This document shows, one piece after another, positions 8,938-17,186 of a stretch of 64,000 bases of DNA (the stretch's first letter is position 1; the number at the start of each line of letters is the position of its first letter). This DNA comes from Seleniibacterium sp963677135. GTDB taxonomy: Bacteria; Desulfobacterota; Desulfuromonadia; Desulfuromonadales; Geopsychrobacteraceae. The notes beneath the pieces are model-generated. The model did no database searches and was not told where the DNA came from. It saw only the letters and a program-made list of their open reading frames with translations. The translations under genes were made by a program, and so were the position numbers. The DNA lies in assembly GCA_963677135.2 (NCBI GenBank), contig CAXXLS010000004.1:1-64000 (forward strand). Direction: 5' to 3'.

Positions 8938-8997
8938 AATCTTTCTCCTGTCTGGTTCAGAATTTATCCGTTATTAAAGGATGCCGTTTGATGGCGC

Positions 8998-9067
8998 TGT
9001 GCATATGCACAAAATAAGATTATGCCTCTGGAAGGTGAGAGTCAATAATAAAATGTGCATATGCACA
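8998..9067 (-). promoter_or_regulatory. ORP operon promoter bracketed by two identical palindromic operators
   Basis: The perfect 14-bp palindrome TGTGCATATGCACA occurs at 8998-9011 and again at 9054-9067, 56 bases apart. Between them on the minus strand is TTGACT with candidate -10 elements CATAAT (15-base spacer) or TAATCT (17-base spacer). One palindrome is therefore upstream of -35 and the other near the start of transcription, the arrangement expected for a repressor binding two operators. The regulator is unidentified. Confidence 0.75.
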
Positions 9068-9309
9068 AATAATGTTCGAGGGGCCTGAACGCAATTTTGC
9101 AAGGGACAGATCAACGCAGAAACGCAGAGGTGATTGAGGTCCAGGGGACGGTCTGATTCAGCTGGAAAGTCCTCGGGCGGGACGCGAGAGATTTTCTGTC
9201 GCGGTCAGAAAATCAACGGGATGCGCGGAGGCGGACATCGATACGCCGCACCAGCAGCCAGAAGGCTGCACCGCCAAGCGGAAAAGGCCCGTTTCCGGGT
9301 GGCAACAAA

Positions 9310-10116
9310 CTAGCCGAGGCTGCCGCTGCTGGCCAGGCCCAGAATGTTTTTAAGGCTTGGGGTGGAAGCCGACCGGAACATCAGGGTTCTGGTGTCGATG
9401 CGTGAAAACCCGCTGCTGACGAGAATAAGTTCAAGGTCGGCCGATCCCAGGATATGGGTCTTGAGAGGGCGGTTTGGCGGGGTTTTCCGGCGCGCCTGCT
9501 GCAGCAGCTGGCGCAGGTCGGTGGCGTTTCTGTCAACGGCCAGCCAGGGTCCGAGCTGCCAGAAGAGGGGACCGGTCTGAAGAAGGGCCACACTTGAGCC
9601 GGCCCGGATGGGGATACTGTCAAATTCAAGCAGAGCGTGCAGCGGTTTCTGCGACTCTCCCCAGCATGCGGTATTCAGGGCGATGATCTCCTGCAGGGAG
9701 ACGGTCGCATCCTGGGGCCGGGTGCCGAGCCCCGAACTTCTCCAGGTGGTGATCTGGTCGTAATCCTGAAAACCGTCGCTCTGGAAAAAGGGTACCGCCT
9801 TTTCCGTGGCCACCAGCCAGATGCAAGTGATACCGGCGGTTTCCAAAAAACTGAGGGCGTGGTCAAGAAGAGCGCGGCCGTAGCCACGGTTGCGGCGCTC
9901 AGGATCAACCAGCAGGTTGCCGATCCAGCCGCTGTTCTTGTAGGGCAGGGCGGAAACGAAGCCGCACAGATCGCCGCGGTGCTTCAGGGCGAAGAAATAG
10001 CGTTGCCAGAGATTGAGGAACAGGCGCTGGTCCTGGAAGGAGACATGCCAGCCTTCGCTTTCCGCCCAGGATGTGAATGTAAGCCAGTCGTTACCGGAGA
10101 GGGGGCCGATCTGCAT
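9310..10116 (-). CDS. GNAT-family N-acetyltransferase
   Basis: A 268-residue protein whose first half is a GNAT domain: GNLLVDPERRNRGYGRALLDHAL contains the acetyl-CoA pyrophosphate loop (RNRGYG) followed by the beta-5 segment CIWLVATEKAVPFFQSDGF. The C-terminal ~130 residues are a second, more divergent region with no motif I recognise. It begins 18 bases after the nifV stop, so it is probably cotranscribed from the nifV sigma54 promoter. Substrate unknown. Link to nitrogen fixation is by operon position only. Confidence 0.8.
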   Translation of the reverse strand: MQIGPLSGNDWLTFTSWAESEGWHVSFQDQRLFLNLWQRYFFALKHRGDLCGFVSALPYKNSGWIGNLLVDPERRNRGYGRALLDHALSFLETAGITCIWLVATEKAVPFFQSDGFQDYDQITTWRSSGLGTRPQDATVSLQEIIALNTACWGESQKPLHALLEFDSIPIRAGSSVALLQTGPLFWQLGPWLAVDRNATDLRQLLQQARRKTPPNRPLKTHILGSADLELILVSSGFSRIDTRTLMFRSASTPSLKNILGLASSGSLG

Positions 10117-10134
10117 GGGATTTCACTGATTCAT

Positions 10135-11265
10135 TCAGGCGGCGCGTTGACAGAGGGCCAGGATCTCGCGGTCGGTCAGGGCGCGTTTTTTGCGGACGGC
10201 CAGCTGCCTGACCTGAACCAGCAAGGCGTCCAGATCGATGCTTCGGGGATCAACCTGGAGGGCCGCCAGTCGCTGCCGCAACCCGTTGGAGCCGCTGTGC
10301 TTGCCCAGCACCATGTGCCGTTGCAGCCCCACTTCGGCAGGGTCGAACCCTTCGTAGTTGGCCGGGTTCTTGATCACCCCGTCGGCGTGCAGGCCCGATT
10401 CATGGGAAAAGACCTTCTCGCCGACCACCGCTTTCCATGGCGGAACCGGACGTTTGCTGGCCCGGCCGACGAACCGGGACAGCTCGGCCAGCCCTTCGGT
10501 GTTGATCTCGGGATCCAGGCCGACGGCGTGTTTCATCGCCATCACCACTTCTTCAAAGGCCGCGTTGCCGGCCCGCTCGCCAAGACCGTTCACGGTGGTG
10601 TTGACAAAACGGGCCCCGGCGCGAATTCCGGCAATCGCATTGGCCGTGGCCATACCCAGGTCGTTGTGGGTGTGAACCTCAAGCTCCAGGTCGACATGGT
10701 TTCTCAGGTAGCTGACCTTGTCATAGGTGGTGAAGGGATCGAGGATTCCCAGGGTGTCGCAGAACCGGAACCGGTCCGCCCCTTCGGTGCGGGCAATGTC
10801 AAGGAGTTCGACCAGGAAATCGAGATCGGCGCGGCTGGCGTCCTCACCGCCGACGGACACGTATAGAAGATTGTCCTTGGCAAACCCCAGGGCGGTCTTG
10901 AGCTGCTCCTTCACCCACTCCCGGCTTTTTTTCAGTTTATGCTGAATGTGAATGTCTGAAACGGAGAGCGAGATATCGACGGAACTGATGCCGCAGTCGA
11001 GAGAGGCCTGAATGTCGCTGACAAGGGCACGGTTCCAGGTGATCAGGCGCGCGCTCAGGTCCATGTCGACCAGGGCCTTGATAGCGTGCTGCTCCGATTT
11101 CCCCATGGCCGGGATGCCGCACTCCAGTTCGCCCACCCCCATGCCATCGAGCATCCGCGCGATGGCCATCTTCTCCTTGCGGCTGAAGACGACGCCGGCG
11201 GTCTGCTCACCGTCACGCAGGGTGGTGTCGTCGATAATGATTTTTCGCTGGGGAGTTGTCTTCAT
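10135..11265 (-). CDS. nifV: Homocitrate synthase NifV
   Basis: NifV condenses acetyl-CoA and 2-oxoglutarate to (R)-homocitrate, the organic ligand of FeMo-cofactor. The 376-residue protein opens with the DRE-TIM motif DDTTLRDGEQTAGV and has the HTHNDLGMATANAIAG metal-ligand motif and NGLGERAGNAAFEEV. Length and the absence of a LeuA regulatory domain support NifV over isopropylmalate synthase, as do the adjacent sigma54 promoter and the nif genes elsewhere in the window. It is the first gene of a two-gene operon with the GNAT gene. Confidence 0.92.
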   Translation of the reverse strand: MKTTPQRKIIIDDTTLRDGEQTAGVVFSRKEKMAIARMLDGMGVGELECGIPAMGKSEQHAIKALVDMDLSARLITWNRALVSDIQASLDCGISSVDISLSVSDIHIQHKLKKSREWVKEQLKTALGFAKDNLLYVSVGGEDASRADLDFLVELLDIARTEGADRFRFCDTLGILDPFTTYDKVSYLRNHVDLELEVHTHNDLGMATANAIAGIRAGARFVNTTVNGLGERAGNAAFEEVVMAMKHAVGLDPEINTEGLAELSRFVGRASKRPVPPWKAVVGEKVFSHESGLHADGVIKNPANYEGFDPAEVGLQRHMVLGKHSGSNGLRQRLAALQVDPRSIDLDALLVQVRQLAVRKKRALTDREILALCQRAA

Positions 11266-11341
11266 GCATCACCTCAACCGGGTTTAAGGGCCCGCCTCTC
11301 GATACGATTCCATTCTTCTGCAGATTACAAGGGAGATCCTC

Positions 11342-11358
11342 AAGCAAGGAGCGTGCCG
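11342..11358 (-). promoter_or_regulatory. Sigma54 promoter of nifV
   Basis: Read on the minus strand the sequence CGGCACGCTCCTTGCTT matches the -24/-12 consensus TGGCACG-N4-TTGCW at all but the first base, with the invariant GG and GC in correct spacing. The predicted start is about 65 bases before the nifV ATG. No terminator hairpin lies in this leader, unlike nifH and nifB. Confidence 0.85.
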
Positions 11359-11837
11359 TGGCCTGTTTGATGGAATTATGCCGGGGAGATGACCATAGAA
11401 AAGGGGAACGGTGATCAACAAATAGGCATTTGGCAGATTATTCAGCAGGCAGATCCCTCTCGCTGCGTGTCAGGCGGGTCTCTTCCTGAGGGTAAAGACG
11501 AAAGTTTCACCGGGGAACCCCCCCATCGCGGCCGGGGGATAGCCGTAACCTGCATGAATAAATAAATAAAATAAAAAAATAAAAACTACTGAAAATTGAC
11601 CAAAACAAAACACTCGCAAACTGGTGGTAAAAAGGAAAAAAGAACACCCTTTCTTTGTGTAAAAAAACTGCGTCTTATATATTATTGTTTTTAAAAGAAA
11701 AATTGCAACAGCGCTTCATATGAATATCTAAATAATTGTTTAGTTGAATGATGTGGAATTCCTGACAAAAATCCTAAGGTATTGAAAATTATAGGCTTTT
11801 TGGTCGTTTTGTGATGAAAAAATCAGTTGCGAAGCGC
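11359..11837. other. AT-rich intergenic region between nifV and the decahaem cytochrome gene
   Basis: No intact gene is seen here. A GC-rich island (about 11440-11550) holds the coding remnant listed separately. It is followed by an AATA-type low-complexity run (about 11551-11590) and roughly 240 bases of AT-rich sequence with small palindromes such as TTCATATGAA. NifA-type TGT-N10-ACA sites for nifV were looked for and not found. Confidence 0.6.
11470..11556 (-). pseudogene. Possible C-terminal coding remnant, family unknown
   Basis: On the minus strand about 28 codons read HAGYGYPPAAMGGFPGETF followed by VFTLRKRPA and a TGA at 11470-11472. The codons are GC-rich like real genes nearby, while immediately upstream the frame enters low-complexity AT sequence with no start. 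This looks like the tail of a gene whose body was deleted. I do not recognise the family, and it could be a chance open frame. Confidence 0.35.
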
Positions 11838-11865
11838 TTGGTCATCGGGTAAAACTTTATATGAT
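11838..11865 (+). promoter_or_regulatory. Candidate sigma70 promoter of the decahaem cytochrome gene
   Basis: TTGGTC (11838-11843) and TATGAT (11860-11865) are separated by 16 bases. Transcription would begin near 11872, giving a leader of about 150 bases that consists largely of hairpins. Confidence 0.45.
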
Positions 11866-11871
11866 TAGGGC

Positions 11872-11981
11872 TGGTGAGAGGGGCTGAGAAGGTTTTCTGG
11901 GCGTCTCTCAAACAGTCGGGAACGACTGCCACACGTTCTCTGGTACAGCGTTCTAAAAAAGGTTTTTAGGGCGCTGTACCA
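11872..11981 (+). other. Structured 5' leader of the decahaem cytochrome gene
   Basis: Three successive hairpins can be drawn. The first is TGAGAG pairing with CTCTCA around an inner AGAA/TTCT stem (about 11874-11911). The second is CAGTCG/CGACTG closed by the GNRA-type tetraloop GGAA (11913-11928). The third is a 19-bp stem with loop AGG (11941-11981), including two G-U pairs. No U-tract follows the last one, so it is not an intrinsic terminator, and the RBS AGGAGGT lies just beyond. It does not match the c-di-GMP-I core known upstream of Geobacter cytochromes. Confidence 0.55.
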
Positions 11982-12024
11982 AAAGTCTGTTCCTTCACAA
12001 CATCTAGACAGGAGGTAGTGAGGT

Positions 12025-14487
12025 ATGAAGAGGTTTCTGAGGCTAATGATGTTGGCAATGTTGGTTGCCCTGTTGAGTTTCGGGCTGACTGGCTGCGGCG
12101 ACGACGGTGATGACGGTGCCGATGGTGCTGCCGGAACCGATGGCAAGAGTGCCTATGAAATTGCCGTGGATAACGGCTTCACGGGTACGGAAGAAGAGTG
12201 GCTGGATTCTCTCCATCCTACCGCGGCTGTTTCGGCGGACCCGGAGTCCTGTGCCGTCTGTCACTCCAGCATAGAAGAAACTCATGCCGAAACAGGAGTC
12301 CCTGTTATTGTCGGTCAAAGTGGTACGGTTGATGGTGTGACCGGTGATTTTACCATCACCTTCACGCTTGAGGTTGATGGCGTAGCTACCAACGAAGGTT
12401 TTCAGCTGTATCGTGTCTACAAGACCTATGATGATCCGACCCTGGACGACGCGGATGTTATTCCGGCAACCACAACCAATGTGCGCGATCAGCTTTTCAG
12501 TTTGAGAGGTGCTGAGCCTGGTAGCTGTACCGACTTTGCTACCTGTGCTGATGCTGGGTTGCTCGCTGATTTCAGTTCCACTGCCGCCGGCGAATTCACG
12601 GTTGTCATCCCTGCTGCAGAATATGAGGCGAATGCTGCTTACACTGTCATTTTAGCTAGTGTGGAGTCGGCTACAGAATGGGGTGATAAAGAGCCGGCAT
12701 TTGTCTTAATAGAAGGGACAAGCCCGCTTCGCAACCTCGTCTCCGATGATGGCGTGAGCACTGGCTGTGCCGCCTGTCACGGTGCTTCGGCATCTTCCCT
12801 GTTTGACCACTATCTGGTCAAAGGCAACGAATGCCAGGCCTGTCACGCTATTTACAGCCGCAGTTCCGATTCTTATTATAAAAATGCTGCCGGAGAGTGG
12901 GTCAACCAAGGATCCGTACCGGGCAGTAACCTGACCGAGTACATCCACGGTATCCACAATTCCCACAGCATGCCGGCTGGTGAATACTATCGCAGCTCGA
13001 GTACGCAGTGGTCAATCGGCTATCCTTCCGATATGCGTAACTGCTCGGCGTGTCACGTGACCGAAGATCAGTTGGCTGCTGCCGTAGAGGCCCCCGTTTC
13101 TTTCTATCTCTGTATGACCTGTCACCAGACCTGGGATGGCTTTGTCCATGGTCATGACGCAGAAGATGGTTCCTACTCCGCAGGTGACCCGATCTTTTCC
13201 GAAGGCAATTTCCACAGGGGTGCCGGAGTTGACACCGACTGTATGGGTTGTCATGGCACGATCGCAACACTGGATGAAGTGGGTGACTTCCACAACGACT
13301 TCCAGGGCAGCGATGCCCACTACAACTCCTTCTACCGTGGCCAGGACATTTCCTTCGCCAATCCGCGGGAAGTGGCTTTCGAAATTACCGGCGTAACGGT
13401 CGACGGAACGGACGTGACCTTTACCTGGACCGCTTCCGACGTGGACGGTGCTGTCGATCCGTGTAATACCGATGTGACGGCCGGACCCACCTTCAGCGCC
13501 CTGCGTGCCTACCTGGCCTACGCCAAGGGGGATGACTGGGTGAACGAATTCGCCGGGACTTCTCCTGGCCAGCCGGGTTCGACTCTGAGTGTTCTCAGCA
13601 ACACCACCTGTGCTGACAATGTTGCGACCACTACCGGTCTGACCCTCAACGAAGACGCTGTCGCCTATGCAGACAAGGTTCTGCTGGCTGTCGGCGGCAA
13701 GCCGCTGGTTCAGGATACCTTCGAGATCGGTGCCGTTGAAACCGCGAAGACCTACTTTACCCGTGAGCCGTCACCGACCTATGCCTTCGACCCGGCTGAT
13801 GGTTCTGCTGCCGATGCCCGTCGTGACGCGGTTGATAATGACAAGTGTCTGGGCTGTCACCAGGGGACTCTGTATCAGCATGGTGGCGACCGGGTTGACA
13901 ACGAGCAGCTGTGCGTGGTCTGTCACAACCCGTCATCCAGCGACAAGAACAACCGTCTCGATCGCTTCCAGATTGTCAATGCTGATGGCACTGTCAATAC
14001 CGATGCAACTTATGACGGTAAAGTTGCTGAGAGCTACGACATGCGGACCATGATCCATGCCATCCACGGTGTCGAAAAGCGTGAGCAGCCCTGGACTGTG
14101 TACAGAAGCCGTGGCATCTACATGTTCGCTACCGATGAAACCGAGCAGCCGGAAGGCTGGCCGGCCGACGGTATGACCATCTACGGTTCTACCAACGACT
14201 CGACCATTGCTCACAACTGGACTGTCGTCCATTATCCGAGACCGATCAACGATTGTATGGCATGTCACAATGACGAGGCATACGAAGTTGCCGATCAGAC
14301 CAAGGCTGTTGCCCTGACCGTCGATCCTGGGACTGATTATGCCGATCAGAGTGACGATATCGTCATCGGTCCGACAGCTGCTGCATGTACCGCATGTCAC
14401 TATGATGCAGCAATTCGCTCACATGCTAAGCAATTCGGCTATGAAGCGAATGTCACTAAGGAAGAAATGCTGGATAAAGCTGAATAA
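12025..14487 (+). CDS. OmcA/MtrC-family decahaem c-type cytochrome, lipoprotein
   Basis: The 820-residue protein has a lipoprotein signal (MKRFLRLMMLAMLVALLSFGLTGC) and then a Gly/Asp-rich collagen-like stretch typical of Geobacter extracellular cytochromes. It contains ten CXXCH haem motifs: CAVCH, CAACH, CQACH, CSACH, CMTCH, CMGCH, CLGCH, CVVCH, CMACH and CTACH. The first lies alone near residue 76 and is followed by a beta-rich segment; the other nine fall in two groups separated by a second beta-rich segment around residues 450-570, resembling the alternating domains of MtrC/OmcA. It is probably exposed on the cell surface and passes electrons to metals or partner cells. AGGAGGT precedes the ATG. 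A terminator follows at once, so it is monocistronic. Confidence 0.92.
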   Translation: MKRFLRLMMLAMLVALLSFGLTGCGDDGDDGADGAAGTDGKSAYEIAVDNGFTGTEEEWLDSLHPTAAVSADPESCAVCHSSIEETHAETGVPVIVGQSGTVDGVTGDFTITFTLEVDGVATNEGFQLYRVYKTYDDPTLDDADVIPATTTNVRDQLFSLRGAEPGSCTDFATCADAGLLADFSSTAAGEFTVVIPAAEYEANAAYTVILASVESATEWGDKEPAFVLIEGTSPLRNLVSDDGVSTGCAACHGASASSLFDHYLVKGNECQACHAIYSRSSDSYYKNAAGEWVNQGSVPGSNLTEYIHGIHNSHSMPAGEYYRSSSTQWSIGYPSDMRNCSACHVTEDQLAAAVEAPVSFYLCMTCHQTWDGFVHGHDAEDGSYSAGDPIFSEGNFHRGAGVDTDCMGCHGTIATLDEVGDFHNDFQGSDAHYNSFYRGQDISFANPREVAFEITGVTVDGTDVTFTWTASDVDGAVDPCNTDVTAGPTFSALRAYLAYAKGDDWVNEFAGTSPGQPGSTLSVLSNTTCADNVATTTGLTLNEDAVAYADKVLLAVGGKPLVQDTFEIGAVETAKTYFTREPSPTYAFDPADGSAADARRDAVDNDKCLGCHQGTLYQHGGDRVDNEQLCVVCHNPSSSDKNNRLDRFQIVNADGTVNTDATYDGKVAESYDMRTMIHAIHGVEKREQPWTVYRSRGIYMFATDETEQPEGWPADGMTIYGSTNDSTIAHNWTVVHYPRPINDCMACHNDEAYEVADQTKAVALTVDPGTDYADQSDDIVIGPTAAACTACHYDAAIRSHAKQFGYEANVTKEEMLDKAE

Positions 14488-14523
14488 CTGAGCCTTTAAC
14501 ATAAGGTTTATAATGTACTGTCA

Positions 14524-14556
14524 CGCCCCGCATGCTTCGTGTGCGGGGCGTTTTTT
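14524..14556 (+). terminator. Intrinsic terminator of the decahaem cytochrome gene
   Basis: A 9-bp stem CGCCCCGCA/TGCGGGGCG with a 9-nt loop is followed by six T residues. Confidence 0.95.
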
Positions 14557-14697
14557 CTGACAGCAAGTCAGTCATGCCAGGTGTGTGGGAAGGGGCATGC
14601 TAGCCTGTATCTTTCCTGATAGGACGTACGAATAAATATCTCCAAAATTTTCACCAAGGCATAATGTTACGATATTCCAGAGAAAGGCGCTTTTCCC

Positions 14698-17082
14698 ATG
14701 ACATGGACGATCGGAAACAATCTGTTGTTCCTCCTGGTTTTTCTTTCCGGTTTTGCTGCCCTGATTTACCAATTGATATGGACCCGCCTGCTGGGACTGG
14801 TTTTCGGCGTCAGCAGCCTCGCTGTCGCGACGGTGGTCGGGGTTTTTTTGCTGGGGCTGGGATTGGGCAGCTATTTTGTCGGTAAGTGGTCGGAAAAATC
14901 AGAAAATCCTCTCAAACTTTATATGCTGATAGAGGTGGCTATTGCCGGTCTGTCAATATTCTCGTATGTTGTCGTGTCCTTTCTGGATATCTATCAATAT
15001 ATTTATGAACTGTCCTATAACTCTTTTGACCTGTATGGCATTTCAATAATCCGCTTATTGCTGTCGATCCTCATCCTGCTCCCTCCCGTTTTCGCCATTG
15101 GCGGGACCCTGCCTTTACTGTCAAAGTATTTTTTAACGGTCCCGGAAACCCTTGGCTCAAATTTCAGCCGAATTTATTTTTTGAACACGGTTGGCGCATT
15201 CACCGGGGCGTTGTCGACCGGCTTTTTCCTGGTTAAATATCTAGGCGTTTTGCAAACATTCATGATCGCTGTCGGCGTCAATCTTTTGATAGCCGGATTG
15301 ATTCTGCTCTTCAAAAATATGACGTCCCCGCGAAAAACTTCGCCCGGGAAAAGTTTACCGGCGACCTATATGCTGGCCGTCCTTTTTCTGACGGGTTTCA
15401 TCAGTTTGAGTTACGAGATTCTCTGGGTGCGAATTTTATCGACCTATGATCTTTCGACCTCGCAGTCTTTTGCCGTTATTGTTTCAGGTTTCCTGCTTGG
15501 CTTTTCTGTCGGTTCATGGATTCTTTCCAGAAGAATTGACGATATCCAAAATCATCGGCACGTCTTTGGAGCGTTCTGCATATTAACGGCGCTTAGCGGT
15601 GCTTGTGTGCTGTGGTTATTCCGGAGATTCGATGATATCTCTCTTGCTTTTGGGAATATCCTTAATGCCGATCTTTTTTCCGTTTCGCTGGGGCTTGCCT
15701 TTCTGACCTCATTTATCCCTGCCGTCTGCATGGGAGTTCTGTTTCCATTGGGACTGCGTGTTTATATTGATACGGTGGATGCCGTTGGATTCAAGGCAGG
15801 CAAGGTGTTTTTTGCCAATACTTTGGGCTGTGTTGCAGGCAGTCTTTTTACCGGTTTTTGCTTTATTCCATTCCTGGGGATGTGGAATACCACCCTGATT
15901 CTCATAAATCTCAGCCTGATCCTGGGGCTTGTCCTTGTGCTCGGGAAACAGAAAATCGGCTATCGATATGTCGTTTCCTTCCTGCTTGTGTTTGTCTTGG
16001 CAAATGCTCTTGTTTTTACGGACCAGAAGTCCTTTCACAAGGACATAGAAGGATTTGATGTCATTTATTATGAGGAGGGGCTGTCCGGAACCGTTAGTGC
16101 TATCGAAAGAAAAGGCTATCGCGGGCTGTTTGTCGATGGCCAGAATGTGTCAGGGACTGATTTTGTCCTGGCTGCAGATTCGAAGATGTTGGCCCATTTG
16201 CCTCTGTTGCTGGTGTCTGAGCCGGACAATGCCTTGACCGTGGGCTATGGGACAGGAGCGACATCGTACAGTATGCTGCTGCACGGCATTGATGTTGATG
16301 CCGTCGAAATCGAGCAGAAGGTTGTTGATGCCGGCTATCTGTTTGAAAAAGTGAATAACCACTCTTATCGTAATCCCAGGTTGGATATTATTCTGGATGA
16401 TGCGCGAAGCTACATCGATGCTGGTGATATTGACTATGATGCCATTGTCACTGATGTCACCAATCTCAAGTACAAGAGAAATCCTTATCTTTATACCAAA
16501 GAGTATTTTGAATTAATGCGGGATTCTCTCGACGAAGGAGGGGTCGCTGCCGCCTGGTTGCCTGTCGGGGGGTTGTCTTTTCAGGATCTGCAGATCCTTA
16601 TAGGAACCTTTGATCATGTTTTTCCGCATACCACAGTCTGGTATTTTACTCAGTATCCGACCCATTTTATTATCGTGATCGGGACTCCCGAGAAGACCAG
16701 GGTGAATATTTCCAAACTGAAGCAGGGAATGGAACCTGTTCTTAAAGACCTTAAGTCTATCAAGGTTGATAACGTGTATGAAGTTGCCAGTATGCTGCTG
16801 CTGGGAGAAGACGATGTCGACCGCCTGGTTGCAGGTGCGGAACTGCATACTGACAATCATCCTGTTCTAGAGTTTTCCGATATGGGAATGTACATGCAGA
16901 TTGATGTCGAGCCTAATTTAAAGGCCCTTCTGGACTATCAAAAAGAAGATCTCAACCAATATTTCACTGGGCGTGAACAGCAATTGGAAAAATTGGATGA
17001 ATATTTTGAGAAATATCAGTCCTTTTACCAGAACTATATCCGCCGTTACGAGGCCAATATGAAGAGGCATGATAATGGTTGA
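14698..17082 (+). CDS. Polytopic membrane protein with C-terminal spermidine-synthase-like domain
   Basis: A 794-residue protein. The first ~450 residues hold about 12-14 hydrophobic segments (for example NLLFLLVFLSGFAALIY), in two apparent halves that both begin FLSGFxxLxYxxxWxRxL. Residues ~480-720 form a Rossmann domain like polyamine synthases, with VGYGTGATSYSMLLHG for nucleotide binding, DAVEIEQ and the DDARSYI segment. The tail after about residue 740 is helical. Such fused proteins are common near multihaem cytochromes in this order, but the reaction is not established and polyamine synthesis should not be assumed. It starts about 140 bases past the cytochrome terminator. Confidence 0.8.
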   Translation: MTWTIGNNLLFLLVFLSGFAALIYQLIWTRLLGLVFGVSSLAVATVVGVFLLGLGLGSYFVGKWSEKSENPLKLYMLIEVAIAGLSIFSYVVVSFLDIYQYIYELSYNSFDLYGISIIRLLLSILILLPPVFAIGGTLPLLSKYFLTVPETLGSNFSRIYFLNTVGAFTGALSTGFFLVKYLGVLQTFMIAVGVNLLIAGLILLFKNMTSPRKTSPGKSLPATYMLAVLFLTGFISLSYEILWVRILSTYDLSTSQSFAVIVSGFLLGFSVGSWILSRRIDDIQNHRHVFGAFCILTALSGACVLWLFRRFDDISLAFGNILNADLFSVSLGLAFLTSFIPAVCMGVLFPLGLRVYIDTVDAVGFKAGKVFFANTLGCVAGSLFTGFCFIPFLGMWNTTLILINLSLILGLVLVLGKQKIGYRYVVSFLLVFVLANALVFTDQKSFHKDIEGFDVIYYEEGLSGTVSAIERKGYRGLFVDGQNVSGTDFVLAADSKMLAHLPLLLVSEPDNALTVGYGTGATSYSMLLHGIDVDAVEIEQKVVDAGYLFEKVNNHSYRNPRLDIILDDARSYIDAGDIDYDAIVTDVTNLKYKRNPYLYTKEYFELMRDSLDEGGVAAAWLPVGGLSFQDLQILIGTFDHVFPHTTVWYFTQYPTHFIIVIGTPEKTRVNISKLKQGMEPVLKDLKSIKVDNVYEVASMLLLGEDDVDRLVAGAELHTDNHPVLEFSDMGMYMQIDVEPNLKALLDYQKEDLNQYFTGREQQLEKLDEYFEKYQSFYQNYIRRYEANMKRHDNG

Positions 17083-17141
17083 TGTGCTGATATTCAGGTA
17101 GGGGTCAATCAATGCCTTTGCGAGGGGGCTTTCTTCTTCTG

Positions 17142-17180
17142 AAAACCAAAAGGGCCGGAAATTCCGGCCCTTTTGGTTTT
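17142..17180. terminator. Bidirectional terminator between convergent genes
   Basis: A 19-bp perfect inverted repeat around a single central A, with AAAACC/GGTTTT ends, sits between the convergent spermidine-synthase-like and multihaem genes and supplies a T-rich 3' tail on both strands. Confidence 0.92.
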
Positions 17181-17186
17181 TGTCGT

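Noticed and set aside
11440..11560. Possible c-di-GMP/cGAMP (GEMM) riboswitch upstream of the decahaem cytochrome
   Set aside because: There is a GGGTAAA...CGAAAG segment, but the conserved GACGCAAAGCC core is absent and the same bases read better as minus-strand codons ending in TGA.
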